From: Candidatus Rokuibacteriota bacterium | GTDB taxonomy: Bacteria; Methylomirabilota; Methylomirabilia; Rokubacteriales; CSP1-6 | DNA: 41,175 bases | Assembly: GCA_003220225.1 (NCBI GenBank) | Contig: QHRU01000110.1 | Location: 1-41,175, forward strand | Direction of reading: 5' to 3' | Shown here: positions 24,283 through 33,742 of the stretch, piece by piece | Layout: every line of letters starts with the position of its first letter | How positions within the stretch are numbered: position 1 is the stretch's first letter | Position numbers and translations under genes: made by a program | Notes under the pieces: generated by a model | Told to the model about the DNA's origin: nothing | Databases searched by the model: none | The model's input: only the letters and a program-made list of their open reading frames with translations

Positions 24283-25452
24283 GTGAAGATCCACGAGTAC
24301 CAGGCCAAGGCGCTGCTGCGCGAGTTCGGGGTGGCGGTGCCGAAGGGCGACGTCGCCGACACGCCCGCGCAGGCACGCGCGATCGCCCAGCGGCTGAGCG
24401 GCAAGGTCGTCGTCAAGGCGCAGGTGCACGCGGGCGGGCGCGGCAAGGCCGGCGGCATCAAGCTCGCCGACGATCCCGCGGCCGCCGAGCAGGCGGCCGG
24501 CCAGATCCTCGGCATGATGCTCAAGACGCCCCAGACGCCGCCCGAGGGCATCAAGGTCCGCAAGGTGCTCGTGGAGGAAGCCTCCGCCATCGACCGCGAG
24601 CTCTACCTCTCGATCACGCTCGACCGCGCGCGCGCCACCCACGTCGTCATGGCCTCGCAGGCCGGCGGCATGGAGATCGAGGAGGTCGCGGCGAAGACGC
24701 CCGACAAGATCCTGCGCGAGTGGGCGCATCCCGCCCTCGGCGTGCAGGATTTCCAGGCCCGACGGCTCGCCTTCGGCCTCGGCCTGGCCGGCGAGCAGTT
24801 CAAGCAGGGAGCGGCGCTGATCCGCAACCTCTTCGCGCTCTATCTCGCGAAGGACTGCTCGCTGGTCGAGATCAACCCGCTGGTGGTGACCAGGGACGGC
24901 CGCGTCTTCGCGCTGGACGCCAAGCTGAACTTCGACGACAACGCGCTCTACCGCCACAAGGAGATCGCCGAGCTGCGCGACACGAATGAGGAGACGCCGC
25001 TGGACGTCGAGGCGTCGAAGTACGGTCTGAACTACATCAAGCTCGACGGCGATGTCGGATGCATGGTGAACGGCGCGGGCCTCGCCATGGCCACCATGGA
25101 TATCATCCAGCAGGCGGGCGGCGAGCCCGCGAACTTTCTCGACGTCGGCGGCGGCGCCTCCCCCGAGCAGGTGGAGAATGCGTTCCGGATCCTGTCGTCC
25201 GATCCGAGCGTCAAGGCGATCTTCATCAACGTCTTCGGCGGCATCCTGCGCGTGGATCGGCTGGCCGAGGGCGTCATCGGGGCCGTGAAGAAGCTCGGCC
25301 TGAAGCTGCCCGTCGTGCTGCGCGCGGAGGGCACCAACGTCGAGCAGGGCAAGAAGATGCTCGCCGACTCCGGCCTGGCGCTCACGATGGCCGACGACAT
25401 GGCCGACGGCGCGACGAAGGCGGTGGCGCTCGCGAAGGGGCAGAAGCCCTGA
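24283..25452 (+). CDS. sucC: Succinyl-CoA synthetase beta subunit
   Basis: A 389-residue ADP/GDP-forming succinate-CoA ligase beta chain with an N-terminal ATP-grasp domain ([28 protein letters not shown]) and a C-terminal CoA-ligase domain ([21 protein letters not shown]). It makes ATP or GTP from succinyl-CoA together with SucD. The GTG start is chosen from the family N-terminus; it lies 4 bases after sdhB. The stop overlaps the sucD ATG. Confidence 0.96.
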   Translation: MKIHEYQAKALLREFGVAVPKGDVADTPAQARAIAQRLSGKVVVKAQVHAGGRGKAGGIKLADDPAAAEQAAGQILGMMLKTPQTPPEGIKVRKVLVEEASAIDRELYLSITLDRARATHVVMASQAGGMEIEEVAAKTPDKILREWAHPALGVQDFQARRLAFGLGLAGEQFKQGAALIRNLFALYLAKDCSLVEINPLVVTRDGRVFALDAKLNFDDNALYRHKEIAELRDTNEETPLDVEASKYGLNYIKLDGDVGCMVNGAGLAMATMDIIQQAGGEPANFLDVGGGASPEQVENAFRILSSDPSVKAIFINVFGGILRVDRLAEGVIGAVKKLGLKLPVVLRAEGTNVEQGKKMLADSGLALTMADDMADGATKAVALAKGQKP

Positions 25453-26324
25453 TGGCCATCCTCGTCGACAAGTCCACGCGCGTCGTCGTGCAGGGCATCA
25501 CGGGCAAGGAGGGCGCCTTCCACGCCGCGCGCTGCAAGGAGTACGGCACGCAGGTCGTGGGCGGCGTGACGCCAGGCAAGGGCGGCACCACGCACGAGGG
25601 CTTCGTCGTGTGGAACACGGTGGCCGAGGCCGTGGCCAAGGAAGGCGCGAACTGCGCGCTCATCTTCGTGCCGCCGCCGGCGGCGGCCGACGCCATCATG
25701 GAAGCCGCGGCCGCGGGCGTTCCCCTCGTCGTCTGCATCACCGAGGGGATCCCGGTGGCCGACATGGTCCGGACCAAGCACTTCCTCGCGAGCACGAAGA
25801 GCCGCCTGATCGGACCCAACTGCCCGGGCGTCATCACGCCGGGCCAGGCCAAGGTCGGGATCATGCCGGGCCACATCCACAAGCCGGGTGACGTCGGCGT
25901 GCTCTCGCGCAGCGGCACGCTCACCTACGAGGTCGTCGGGCAGCTCACGAAGCGCGGCATCGGCCAGTCGACGTGCGTGGGCATCGGCGGCGATCCGGTC
26001 AACGGCACCAGCTTCGTCGACGTGCTGCGCCTGTTCAACGAGGACGCCGGCACGGGGGCGATCATGATGATCGGCGAGATCGGCGGCACGGCCGAGGAGG
26101 AGGCGGCGGCTTACATCAAGACGAGCGTCAAGAAGCCGGTGATCGGCTTCATCTGCGGCCAGACGGCGCCGCCCGGCCGGCGCATGGGGCACGCCGGCGC
26201 GATCATCGCGGGCGGCAGGGGGACGGCGGCGGAAAAGATGAAAGCGCTCCAGGAGGCTGGCGTGACCGTGGTCAAGAGTCCCGCCGAGATGGGCGCCACC
26301 GTGGCGAAGGTGATCGGCGCATGA
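25452..26324 (+). CDS. sucD: Succinyl-CoA synthetase alpha subunit
   Basis: A 290-residue alpha chain with the CoA-binding domain ([21 protein letters not shown]), the [10 protein letters not shown] segment, and the phosphorylated active-site His247 in [11 protein letters not shown]. Together with SucC it completes substrate-level phosphorylation. Its last codons, AAGGTGATCGGCGCATGA, include the ribosome-binding site and start of the next small gene, and the core of this sequence is repeated before ndk. Confidence 0.96.
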   Translation: MAILVDKSTRVVVQGITGKEGAFHAARCKEYGTQVVGGVTPGKGGTTHEGFVVWNTVAEAVAKEGANCALIFVPPPAAADAIMEAAAAGVPLVVCITEGIPVADMVRTKHFLASTKSRLIGPNCPGVITPGQAKVGIMPGHIHKPGDVGVLSRSGTLTYEVVGQLTKRGIGQSTCVGIGGDPVNGTSFVDVLRLFNEDAGTGAIMMIGEIGGTAEEEAAAYIKTSVKKPVIGFICGQTAPPGRRMGHAGAIIAGGRGTAAEKMKALQEAGVTVVKSPAEMGATVAKVIGA

Positions 26325-26523
26325 GCCGGACGGGACGCATGGCCGGACGCGGGCTCATGGTGGCCGGGGCGATCGTGACCGCCGTGGGCGTGGGAATCGT
26401 CCTGGTGCATACCATCGGGCTGCCACGATACTGGATGACGTTGATCATCGGCGTCGGGCTGCTCGTCGCGGGAGCGATCACGTGGGCCACGTCACGGAAC
26501 GGCGCGAGGTGATCGGCGCATGA
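26309..26523 (+). repeat. Direct repeat of the sucD/ndk junction (16 bp, period 199)
   Basis: GGTGATCGGCGCATGA occurs at 26309-26324 (sucD end, start of the small gene) and at 26508-26523 (end of the small gene, ndk start). Each copy carries a Shine-Dalgarno-like GGTGA, a stop and an ATG in a coupled arrangement. The pattern suggests that sucD was once directly coupled to ndk and the 199-base unit was inserted or duplicated between them. Confidence 0.75.
26321..26512 (+). CDS. Small two-helix membrane protein between sucD and ndk
   Basis: A 63-residue protein with a short basic N-terminus ([11 protein letters not shown]) and two hydrophobic helices (about 12-31 and 37-56) joined by a turn with PRYW. 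I recognise no family. Its ATG overlaps the sucD stop (ATGA), and its stop lies 8 bases before the ndk ATG, so it would be translated at operon levels. Normal third-position G+C use supports real coding. Confidence 0.6.
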   Translation: MSRTGRMAGRGLMVAGAIVTAVGVGIVLVHTIGLPRYWMTLIIGVGLLVAGAITWATSRNGAR

Positions 26524-26936
26524 CGCAGCGCACGCTGGCCATCATCAAGCCCGACGCCGTCTCCAAGGGTGCCGCCGGCGCGATCCTCTCGAAGATCGAG
26601 CAGGCGGGCTTCAAGGTGCTCGCCGCCAAGCTCATTCAGATGTCGTTCGACGACGCGGCGGGCTTCTACGCCGTCCACCGCCCGCGGCCCTTCTTCAAGA
26701 GCCTCTGCACGTTCATGACGCAGGGCCCGTGCATCCCGATGGTGCTCGAGGCCGACAACGGCATCCAGAAGTGGCGCGATCTCATGGGCGCCACCGATCC
26801 CGCCAAGGCGGCGGCCGGCACCATCCGCAAGGAGTTCGCCTCGTCCGTCGAGGCCAACGCCGTCCACGGCTCGGACGCGCCGGAGACCGCGGCGTTCGAG
26901 ATCGCCTACTTCTTCAGCGCGCTGGAGATCCATTGA
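26520..26936 (+). CDS. ndk: Nucleoside diphosphate kinase
   Basis: A 138-residue kinase that equilibrates nucleoside triphosphates through a phospho-histidine. It has [10 protein letters not shown] at the start, the FFKSL helix, and the active-site His116 in [12 protein letters not shown]. Its position behind succinyl-CoA synthetase fits use of the GTP/ATP made there. GAGGTGAT 8 bases upstream, within the duplicated junction, is its ribosome-binding site. A palindrome block follows directly. Confidence 0.95.
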   Translation: MTQRTLAIIKPDAVSKGAAGAILSKIEQAGFKVLAAKLIQMSFDDAAGFYAVHRPRPFFKSLCTFMTQGPCIPMVLEADNGIQKWRDLMGATDPAKAAAGTIRKEFASSVEANAVHGSDAPETAAFEIAYFFSALEIH

Positions 26937-26939
26937 AAT

Positions 26940-27041
26940 GGGGGGCCCCGAGATGGCCCGCCAAATGAAAATGGGGGGCCCCGAGATGGCCCCCCAAACC
27001 CCCCCGACGTTCGGAGCGCCCCGGCAAAGCCGGGTCGCTCC
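26940..27041. repeat. Palindromic repeats between convergent genes, likely bidirectional terminator
   Basis: Two tandem hairpins with arms GGGGGGCC/GGCCCCCC around CCGAGAT lie at 26940-26962 (one mismatch) and 26973-26995. A third hairpin, with GGAGCG and CCCGGC arms, is at 27013-27041 and is followed by TCTAAAA. They separate ndk from the convergent small membrane gene. The block matches the one at 7334-7412 almost base for base around the third hairpin. Confidence 0.8.
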
Positions 27042-27098
27042 TCTAAAACGGACAGCGCTCGGAAGCAGTTCGGGTTCCCGGGCCGCTCCTCGTTTCGC

Positions 27099-27356
27099 CT
27101 AGGGGCTTTCGACCGTCGGAGCTACGTACGCCAGCAGGACGACCGGCCCGCCGTCGTCCGGCGCGGCGGCCATCTGGCGGCCCTTCACGCTGGCGACGAC
27201 GAGGTACGCCACGATGATGACGACGATCACGCCCACGCCGACGAGGAGGAGGATCGTCCCGACCTCCAGGGCCTCGGCGCGCGCGGGCGTCACCGCGGTG
27301 AGCAGCAGAGCCACCACCAGCACCAGCGCGATCATCCGGTAAGGAATCATGTCCAT
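27099..27356 (-). CDS. Small exported or membrane protein, hypothetical
   Basis: An 85-residue protein with an N-terminal hydrophobic segment (about 8-24, then TPARAEA, possibly cleaved) and a second strong membrane helix (about 33-55, VGTILLLVGVGVIVVIIVAY), followed by a short polar tail with PDDGGP. I recognise no family. It lies 44 bases downstream of the Tat amidohydrolase gene on the same strand and may be the last gene of that operon. The start could also be the Met two codons in (27350). Confidence 0.5.
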   Translation of the reverse strand: MDMIPYRMIALVLVVALLLTAVTPARAEALEVGTILLLVGVGVIVVIIVAYLVVASVKGRQMAAAPDDGGPVVLLAYVAPTVESP

Positions 27357-27400
27357 ACCCTAGCACCCGGTCAGTGTGCGACCGTCACATTGAAGGAGGC

Positions 27401-28711
27401 CTAATAGCGGAAGGGAATCGGATACGGCCGGCCGAACGGACGGCCCTCCCTGACTGTCAGCACCGGGACGAGCTTCTTCGTGCCCGACTTCTTGTTCTGG
27501 CGCGTGTCCACGAACTCGACGGCCGGCCCGTCGCTGTAGTCGAAGATCGCCACGTCGGCGGGGGCGCCGACGGCGAGCGTGCCGAGCCCGGGCACGCGGC
27601 CGATGAGCTTCGCCGGCTCGATGGTGGCGCGCTGCACGACCTCCTCCAGCGACAAGCCCATCGCCATGAACTTCGACATGACCCACGGCAGCGTCGGATA
27701 GCCGGGCGTGTTGATCGACACGGCGTGGATGTCGCTCGAGATCGTGTCGACGTGGCAGCCCTGCATCATGGCCGGCTCGCAGACCGTGAAGTCGAACGAG
27801 CCGCCGCCGTGGCCGACGTCGAAGATCACGCCGCGCTGCTTGGCGGCCTTCGCGGCGGGAATCAGCTGGCCGTTCTGGACGATGTTGTTGCCGGCGCCGC
27901 TGTAGGAGTGCGTGAGGATGTCGCCGGGGCGCAGGAGATCCAGCACGTCGGCGAGGCTGCCGGGCGCCGATCCGATGTGGCACATCACGCGGAAGCCCTT
28001 GCCCGCCATCTCGGCGGCGCGCCGCGCCCGGCGCAGGGGCTCGACGCCGTTCTGCCCCACCACGCTGTCGGTGATCCGCACCTTGACGCCGAGCACCACG
28101 TCGGGGTTCTCGGCCAACGCCCGGGCGCAGGCCTCGATGTTGGCGTAGTCGATGTTCAGCATCTCGCCCGGCGCGAGCCCGCCCGAGAGCCCGATGGACG
28201 AGATGTGCACGAAGGCGTAGAGCCGCGTGCGCGCCTGGCCGATCACCCAGTGCTTGAGCGCGCCGAAGTTGTTGGCGCCGGCGTCGCCGGCAGAGACACC
28301 GGTCGTCGTCGCCGTGATCGGCACCAGCTCGTCGGCCGGCAGGCCGATGGCGCCGATCAGCGGCCCGTAGTGCGTGTGCAGGTCCACGAGTCCCGGCGTG
28401 GTCAGGCGGCCGCCGGCGTCGTAGCGCTGCGCGCTCCGGTCGGCGGCGATCGGCGTCGAGGACAGCACGGCGATCTGACCGTTCTTGATCCCGACGTCGC
28501 GCTTGCCGCGCAGTCGCTGGGACGGGTCGAGCACGTCCGCGTTCGCGATGACGAGGTCGTACTTCAGCGCCGCGTCGGCGGGGTCGAAGCCGCGCGGGGC
28601 CGGGCCGGCCTGCGCGAGCACAACGGGCGCGGCGGCCGCCGACCCGCCGGTCAGCGAGGCGCCGGCCGCGAGCGTGCCGGAGGCGAGGAAGTCGCGTCGC
28701 GAGAGATCCAT
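27401..28711 (-). CDS. Tat-exported amidohydrolase/deacetylase-type metallohydrolase
   Basis: A 436-residue protein beginning with a twin-arginine signal (SRRDFLASG) and an Ala-rich hydrophobic stretch, so it acts in the periplasm. Metal-site motifs appear in order: DLHTHYGP, VLGVKVRITDS (lysine), MCHIGSAPG, ILTHSYSG and SSDIHAVS, as in the amidohydrolase/dihydroorotase-like superfamily. The substrate is unknown. It is the gene after permease 2 in the ABC operon, 9 bases away, so it may process the compound that is imported. Confidence 0.82.
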   Translation of the reverse strand: MDLSRRDFLASGTLAAGASLTGGSAAAAPVVLAQAGPAPRGFDPADAALKYDLVIANADVLDPSQRLRGKRDVGIKNGQIAVLSSTPIAADRSAQRYDAGGRLTTPGLVDLHTHYGPLIGAIGLPADELVPITATTTGVSAGDAGANNFGALKHWVIGQARTRLYAFVHISSIGLSGGLAPGEMLNIDYANIEACARALAENPDVVLGVKVRITDSVVGQNGVEPLRRARRAAEMAGKGFRVMCHIGSAPGSLADVLDLLRPGDILTHSYSGAGNNIVQNGQLIPAAKAAKQRGVIFDVGHGGGSFDFTVCEPAMMQGCHVDTISSDIHAVSINTPGYPTLPWVMSKFMAMGLSLEEVVQRATIEPAKLIGRVPGLGTLAVGAPADVAIFDYSDGPAVEFVDTRQNKKSGTKKLVPVLTVREGRPFGRPYPIPFRY

Positions 28712-28720
28712 GGAGTCCTC

Positions 28721-29536
28721 CTATTTTCCGCCGAGGCGGAAGACCATCTGGGTGGGGCGCACGAAGCGGAGCGCGGCGACGAGCATGAGGAGCACGATGA
28801 CCATGTAGATGACGGCCATCGCGTCCACCGAGTAGATGGGCCGCATGCCGGCCGCGAACACCGCGTAGTAGAGCGCCACGACGAGCGTCTGGGAGCCCGC
28901 GCCGGAGAGCAGGAAGGACAGCTCGAAGTTCGCCACCGTGTTGACGAGGACGAGCAGGCCCGCCGTCAGCAGCCCGGGCAGCGCCAGCGGCAGGACGACG
29001 CGGCGGAACACCTGCCAGGGGCCGGCGCCGTGAACGCGCGCGGCCCACTCGAGGCTCTCGCTGATCTGCTCGACGAACGGCAGCAGCACGAAGATCGCGA
29101 GCGGCAGCATCGGGACGAGGTTGGCGAGGATCACGCCCGCGATCGTCCCGCCGATCCGGTACCGGTAGAGCGACGTGGCGAGTGGAATGCCGTACGTCAT
29201 CTGGGGGATCAGCAACGGCAGGAAGTAGAGGAGCAGCACCGCGTTCTTCGCCGGGAAGCCGCGCCGGGCCAGCACGTAGGCGGCGGGGAAGCCGAGGAGC
29301 AGCGCGAGCGCCGTCACCGTGACGGCCACCGTCGCGGTGACCGTCAGCACGTAGGCCAGCTGGAACTCGCGCCACGAGTATGCGTACCACTCGGTCGTGA
29401 AGGCGCCGGGCAGCGGCGTGGCGAACCAGCGCTTGGCGAGGGACGACACGACGACGTGGCTCACGATGCCGACGAGATTGAGCGTGAAGCCCAGCACGAA
29501 CAGGAACACCGCCAGCCGCCAGACGCGCCCACGCAT
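28721..29536 (-). CDS. ABC transporter permease 2
   Basis: A 271-residue inner-membrane permease of the spermidine/iron/thiamine-type importer family. About six helices are visible, with the EAA-like coupling loop in EWAARVHGAGPWQVFRRVVLPLALPG (written in part: VHGAGPWQVFRRV). It pairs with the permease at 29808. Its ATG overlaps the stop of the small frame created by the junction duplication (TGATG). Confidence 0.9.
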   Translation of the reverse strand: MRGRVWRLAVFLFVLGFTLNLVGIVSHVVVSSLAKRWFATPLPGAFTTEWYAYSWREFQLAYVLTVTATVAVTVTALALLLGFPAAYVLARRGFPAKNAVLLLYFLPLLIPQMTYGIPLATSLYRYRIGGTIAGVILANLVPMLPLAIFVLLPFVEQISESLEWAARVHGAGPWQVFRRVVLPLALPGLLTAGLLVLVNTVANFELSFLLSGAGSQTLVVALYYAVFAAGMRPIYSVDAMAVIYMVIVLLMLVAALRFVRPTQMVFRLGGK

Positions 29537-29808
29537 CAGCGTTTGCCCGCGATCGCGGTGACGCCGGCGCCCGGGCGTGGGCGCCGCGCGCGCGCCGAGG
29601 ATGGCTCGCCTGTACGCCGCAACTCGCTCGGGCGCGACTCGCGCGACCCCCCATCCCCCAAAGGGGGTCGCGCGGGGCGGAGCCGATCGTCGGCGGCGCG
29701 CTCGTCACGCCCTGCGCTTCGTGCGGCGACACGGCTCGCCATACGGCGCTCGCGCGGCACCCACGTTCGCACCGCGGCGCCATCACACTGCGCGCAGTCG
29801 ATGCTCAT
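29536..29808 (-). CDS. Junction-derived ORF between the two permeases (doubtful gene)
   Basis: A 90-codon Arg/Ala-rich frame (MSIDCAQCDGAAVRT at the start) that fills the duplicated junction between the permeases. It starts at the ATG overlapping the permease 1 stop and ends with GVTAIAGKR, almost the same tail as permease 1 (GVATVGAGKR). No domain is recognised and the composition is that of translated repeat DNA. It may only keep ribosomes moving to permease 2. Confidence 0.3.
   Translation of the reverse strand: MSIDCAQCDGAAVRTWVPRERRMASRVAARSAGRDERAADDRLRPARPPLGDGGSRESRPSELRRTGEPSSARARRPRPGAGVTAIAGKR
29641..29673. repeat. Strong hairpin inside the duplicated permease junction
   Basis: GCGCGACCCCC (29641-29651) pairs perfectly with GGGGGTCGCGC (29663-29673) around an 11-base loop. 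Imperfect GGCTCGCC-type repeats lie on both sides (about 29602 and 29731). It resembles a REP-like palindromic insertion. A transcription attenuator between the permease genes is possible. Confidence 0.6.
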
Positions 29809-30668
29809 CAGCGTTTGCCCGCGCCGACGGTGGCGACGCCGGTCGCGGCGAGACGGCCGCGCAGCCCGACGACGATGGCGAGCCCGAGCAGCTGGCAGAG
29901 GCCCATGACGACGGCGATGGCCGAGGCCATCGACATGTCGCAGTGCTCGAAGGCCTGCTGGTAGGCGGCGATGGCGATCGTGCGGGTGGCGCCCGCGGGC
30001 TGGCCGACCAGCACCGCGGAGGGGAACACGCCGAAGTTCATCACGAACACGAGCGCGAACGCGATGGCCGCGCCCGGCGCGATCAGCGGCCACATGACCC
30101 GGCGGAAGACCACCCACGGCCTGGCGCCCAGCACGCGCGCCGAGGCTTCGAGGGCGGGATCGATGCCCGAGATGTAGCCGAGCAGCATCAGGAAGCAGAA
30201 GGGGAAGTGCTGCACGAAGAGCGCGATCATCACGCCCGTGTAGTTGTGGGTGAGCCGGGGCGGATCGCCGAGGCCCGCCGCCTGCAGTCCCTGGTTCAGC
30301 CAGCCCTTCGGCCCGTAGAAGCCGTTGATCCCTTCCGCCACCAGCACCGTGCCCAGCGCGATCGGCAGCACGAGCAGGGCGGTGATCGTGCGCTCGGCCC
30401 AGATGCCGCGGCGCATCGCGTACGCGACCGTGAGCGCCAGGACCACGGTGACGATCGTGTTCGGCACCGCGAGCGACGCCGTCACCGCGATGGTGCGCAG
30501 CTGCCAGGGATCGCCGAAGAACGCGAGGTAGTTGGCGAGCGACGCGCCGGCGGCGCCCTTGGCGGGATGGAGCGAGAGGAACACGCCGTAGGCGAACGGG
30601 TAGACGAACATCACCAGGAGATAGACGACCGACGGCAGCACGAGCAGGAGCAGGCCGCCGCGCTTCAC
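29808..30668 (-). CDS. ABC transporter permease 1
   Basis: A 286-residue permease with six helices and the EAA loop VLGARPWVVFRRVMWPL. It is of the same importer family as permease 2 and probably forms a heterodimer with it. The GTG start at 30668 overlaps the hydratase stop. The N-terminus KRGGLLLLVLPSVVYLLV is a typical first helix. A longer upstream frame exists but would run into the hydratase coding region. Confidence 0.9.
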   Translation of the reverse strand: MKRGGLLLLVLPSVVYLLVMFVYPFAYGVFLSLHPAKGAAGASLANYLAFFGDPWQLRTIAVTASLAVPNTIVTVVLALTVAYAMRRGIWAERTITALLVLPIALGTVLVAEGINGFYGPKGWLNQGLQAAGLGDPPRLTHNYTGVMIALFVQHFPFCFLMLLGYISGIDPALEASARVLGARPWVVFRRVMWPLIAPGAAIAFALVFVMNFGVFPSAVLVGQPAGATRTIAIAAYQQAFEHCDMSMASAIAVVMGLCQLLGLAIVVGLRGRLAATGVATVGAGKR

Positions 30669-31440
30669 AGGAACGCCGCCTCGACGGCGCCGACCCGCTC
30701 GAACTCGGTGCGGATCCGGTCGCCGCGCGCGATGGGGAACTGCCGCGTGAACGAGCCGGTCATGATGTGGTCGCCGGCTTTGAGCCGGCGACCGTAGGCG
30801 GCCAGCTTGCCGGCGAGCCACGCGACCGAGCGCAGCGGGTGTCCGAGCACCGCGTCGCCGCGGCCCGCGCCCACCTCGGCGCCGTTCACGCTGACGCGCA
30901 CGCCGATGGCCGAGAGGTCGAGGTCCGCGCCGAGCGGCATCGGTGGGCCGAGCACGAAGAACTTCTGCTGCGCGTTGTCCGCCAGCGCAAGCGCCAGCTG
31001 TGCGGTCAGGTCGCCGCGCGTCTCGATGATCTCCAGCGCCGGATGGCACCGGTCCACCGCGCGCGCGACGTCGTCGATGCCGAGCTTGGCGCCGACGAGA
31101 TCGCGCCCGAGCACGACGCAGATCTCGTTCTCGAAGCCCGGCCTGATGAGGTCGTCGTAGCGGAACTGCCGGCGACTCTCGACCCGGCCCTCGCTGAGCA
31201 GGCAGCCGAAGACCGGCTCGTGCACCTTGAACTGCTCCTGGATGGGCTTCGCGGTGAGGCCCACCTTCCAGCCGACGTGCGTGACGCCGCCGGCGCAGCG
31301 CCGCGCGACGAGCCCGAGCTGGATGCGATAGGCGTCGTCGAGGTCGAGCCGACTCTCCCAAGCCGGCGGAAAGTAGACACCGCGCGCGCGCTCCGCCCAG
31401 AACTCGTCGATCACCTTGGCCAGCCCGCCGCGATCCAGCC

Positions 31441-31444
<4 letters not shown>
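30665..31444 (-). CDS. 2-keto-4-pentenoate hydratase-like (FAH-family) enzyme
   Basis: A 259-residue protein of the fumarylacetoacetate hydrolase superfamily, MhpD/TesE-like hydratase branch. It has HVGWKVGLTAKPIQEQF, the metal/acidic segment FENEICVVLGRD, ALEIIETRG, and the C-terminal MTGSFTRQFPIARGD. Such enzymes hydrate 2-hydroxypenta-2,4-dienoates in meta-cleavage of aromatics. It lies between the ATPase and permease 1 with ATG and GTG overlaps on both sides, which links the importer to uptake of an aromatic or keto acid, by inference. Confidence 0.85.
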
Positions 31445-32502
<1,058 letters not shown>

Positions 32503-32506
32503 CCCG

Positions 32507-33676
32507 CTAGAATTTCTTGATGCGCTGCGCGCCGACCTCCTTGTCCCAGCGGTCCATGGCGGCGATCAGCTCCTTGACCGGCAGCTGCGGCACGATCTTG
32601 TACTTCTTCTCCATGTCCGTGTACTCGGGCCGCCAGTGCTCCTGCACGAGCTTCTGGATGTCGGGCGGCGCCTTGTCGAGCGTGGCCGCTTTGATCGAAG
32701 GGCCGATGAACGCCTTCCACGTCAGCACCTGCTGGTCGGGGCGACGCATGAACTTCATGAGGTCGAGGATGATCTCCTGCTCGGCGGCGGCCACGCCCCT
32801 GGGGATTGCCCAGAAGTGACCGTCGATCACGAATGAGGTGTTGGGCAGGATGAAGATCTTCGACTCGGGTGGGATCGTCCCCTCGGCGCGCGGCTTCATG
32901 TCCCACTCCATGATGCCGGCGATGATCCAGCGCGTCCCCTCGGCGAACTCCTTCAGGGTGATGGCGGTGCCCGTCGGGTAGTACTCGATCGACTCGCCGA
33001 TCTCCTTGAGGAACGCCCACGTCTTGTCCCAGCCCGCGGCGGGGTCCATCGGCTTCTTGTCGCCGAGGATGAACGGCAGCCCGCACAGGATCGAGCGGCC
33101 GGGGCCGGAGTTCGCGGGTCGCGCGTACATGAACTTGCCGGGGTTGGCCTTGACCCACGCCTTGAGCTCGTCGGCGCTCTTCGGCGGCGACTTCACCTTC
33201 GACGGGTTGTAGATGAAGACGGGGCCGCCGTTGTTGACGACGGACGGCACCAGATAGCCCTCGCCCTCGGCCTGCAGCACCTTGCCGGCGTCGGTCAGCT
33301 CGTCCTTGGGAAAGAGCCGGTCGTACTGCGGGAAGAGCCTCACGAGCTGGCCGTTGGCGGCGAGGACGGAGCCGGCGTCCTGGCCCACCAGCAAGAGATT
33401 GACGTCCACGCGTCCCGCGTCCTGCTGCGCCTTGATCTTGGCGGGCAGCTCGGGGGCCGGCGCGCGCTGGAAGTTGACCGCCTTCACCTTGTTGGGATTC
33501 GCCTTCTGGTAGTTCTCGATGATCACGCGCGTCGACGAGAGGTCTCCCGACACGTCGATGAGCGAGATGGTGATCGGTCCCTGCGCGGCGCCCTGACGCG
33601 CCGGGAGGACCGCGCCGGCGACGAGCGTGAGGACGACGGCGACGAGCGCGAGGACGCGGAGACGGCGCTGGCTCAT
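32507..33676 (-). CDS. ABC transporter extracellular solute-binding protein
   Basis: A 389-residue periplasmic binding protein of the family 1 type (spermidine/iron-like). It has an N-terminal signal peptide (RRLRVLALVAVVLTLVAG, cleavage near ARQGAAQG) and two lobes with segments such as GYLVPSVVNNGGPVFIYNP and SFVIDGHFWAIPRG. AAGGAGGAG lies 4 bases before the ATG, which fixes the start. It is the first gene of the minus-strand importer operon and divergent from the oxidoreductase at 33743. The ligand is unknown. Confidence 0.9.
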   Translation of the reverse strand: MSQRRLRVLALVAVVLTLVAGAVLPARQGAAQGPITISLIDVSGDLSSTRVIIENYQKANPNKVKAVNFQRAPAPELPAKIKAQQDAGRVDVNLLLVGQDAGSVLAANGQLVRLFPQYDRLFPKDELTDAGKVLQAEGEGYLVPSVVNNGGPVFIYNPSKVKSPPKSADELKAWVKANPGKFMYARPANSGPGRSILCGLPFILGDKKPMDPAAGWDKTWAFLKEIGESIEYYPTGTAITLKEFAEGTRWIIAGIMEWDMKPRAEGTIPPESKIFILPNTSFVIDGHFWAIPRGVAAAEQEIILDLMKFMRRPDQQVLTWKAFIGPSIKAATLDKAPPDIQKLVQEHWRPEYTDMEKKYKIVPQLPVKELIAAMDRWDKEVGAQRIKKF

Positions 33677-33742
33677 GACGCTCCTCCTTGGGAATCCGCG
33701 GCGGATGGTACCATGTCGCGCCATACGCGCAGGGAGGCATCC

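Larger units (their letters stand above)
29534..29823 (-). repeat. Duplicated permease/permease junction (18-bp direct repeat, period 272)
   Basis: CATCAGCGTTTGCCCGCG occurs at 29534-29551 and at 29806-29823. On the minus strand each copy encodes the tail AGK-R-stop with an overlapping ATG. Flanking bases are also related but diverged. The segment between them carries a strong hairpin (29641-29673). Confidence 0.75.

Noticed and set aside
27374-29908. 844-codon frame opposite the amidohydrolase and permease 2
   Set aside because: Antisense shadow with low-complexity Arg/Asp/Gly/His composition and no recognisable domain; the minus strand has two well-supported genes.
29808-31361. 517-residue fusion of an upstream frame with permease 1
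   Set aside because: The upstream part is an out-of-phase reading of the hydratase gene; the GTG at 30668 gives a normal permease.
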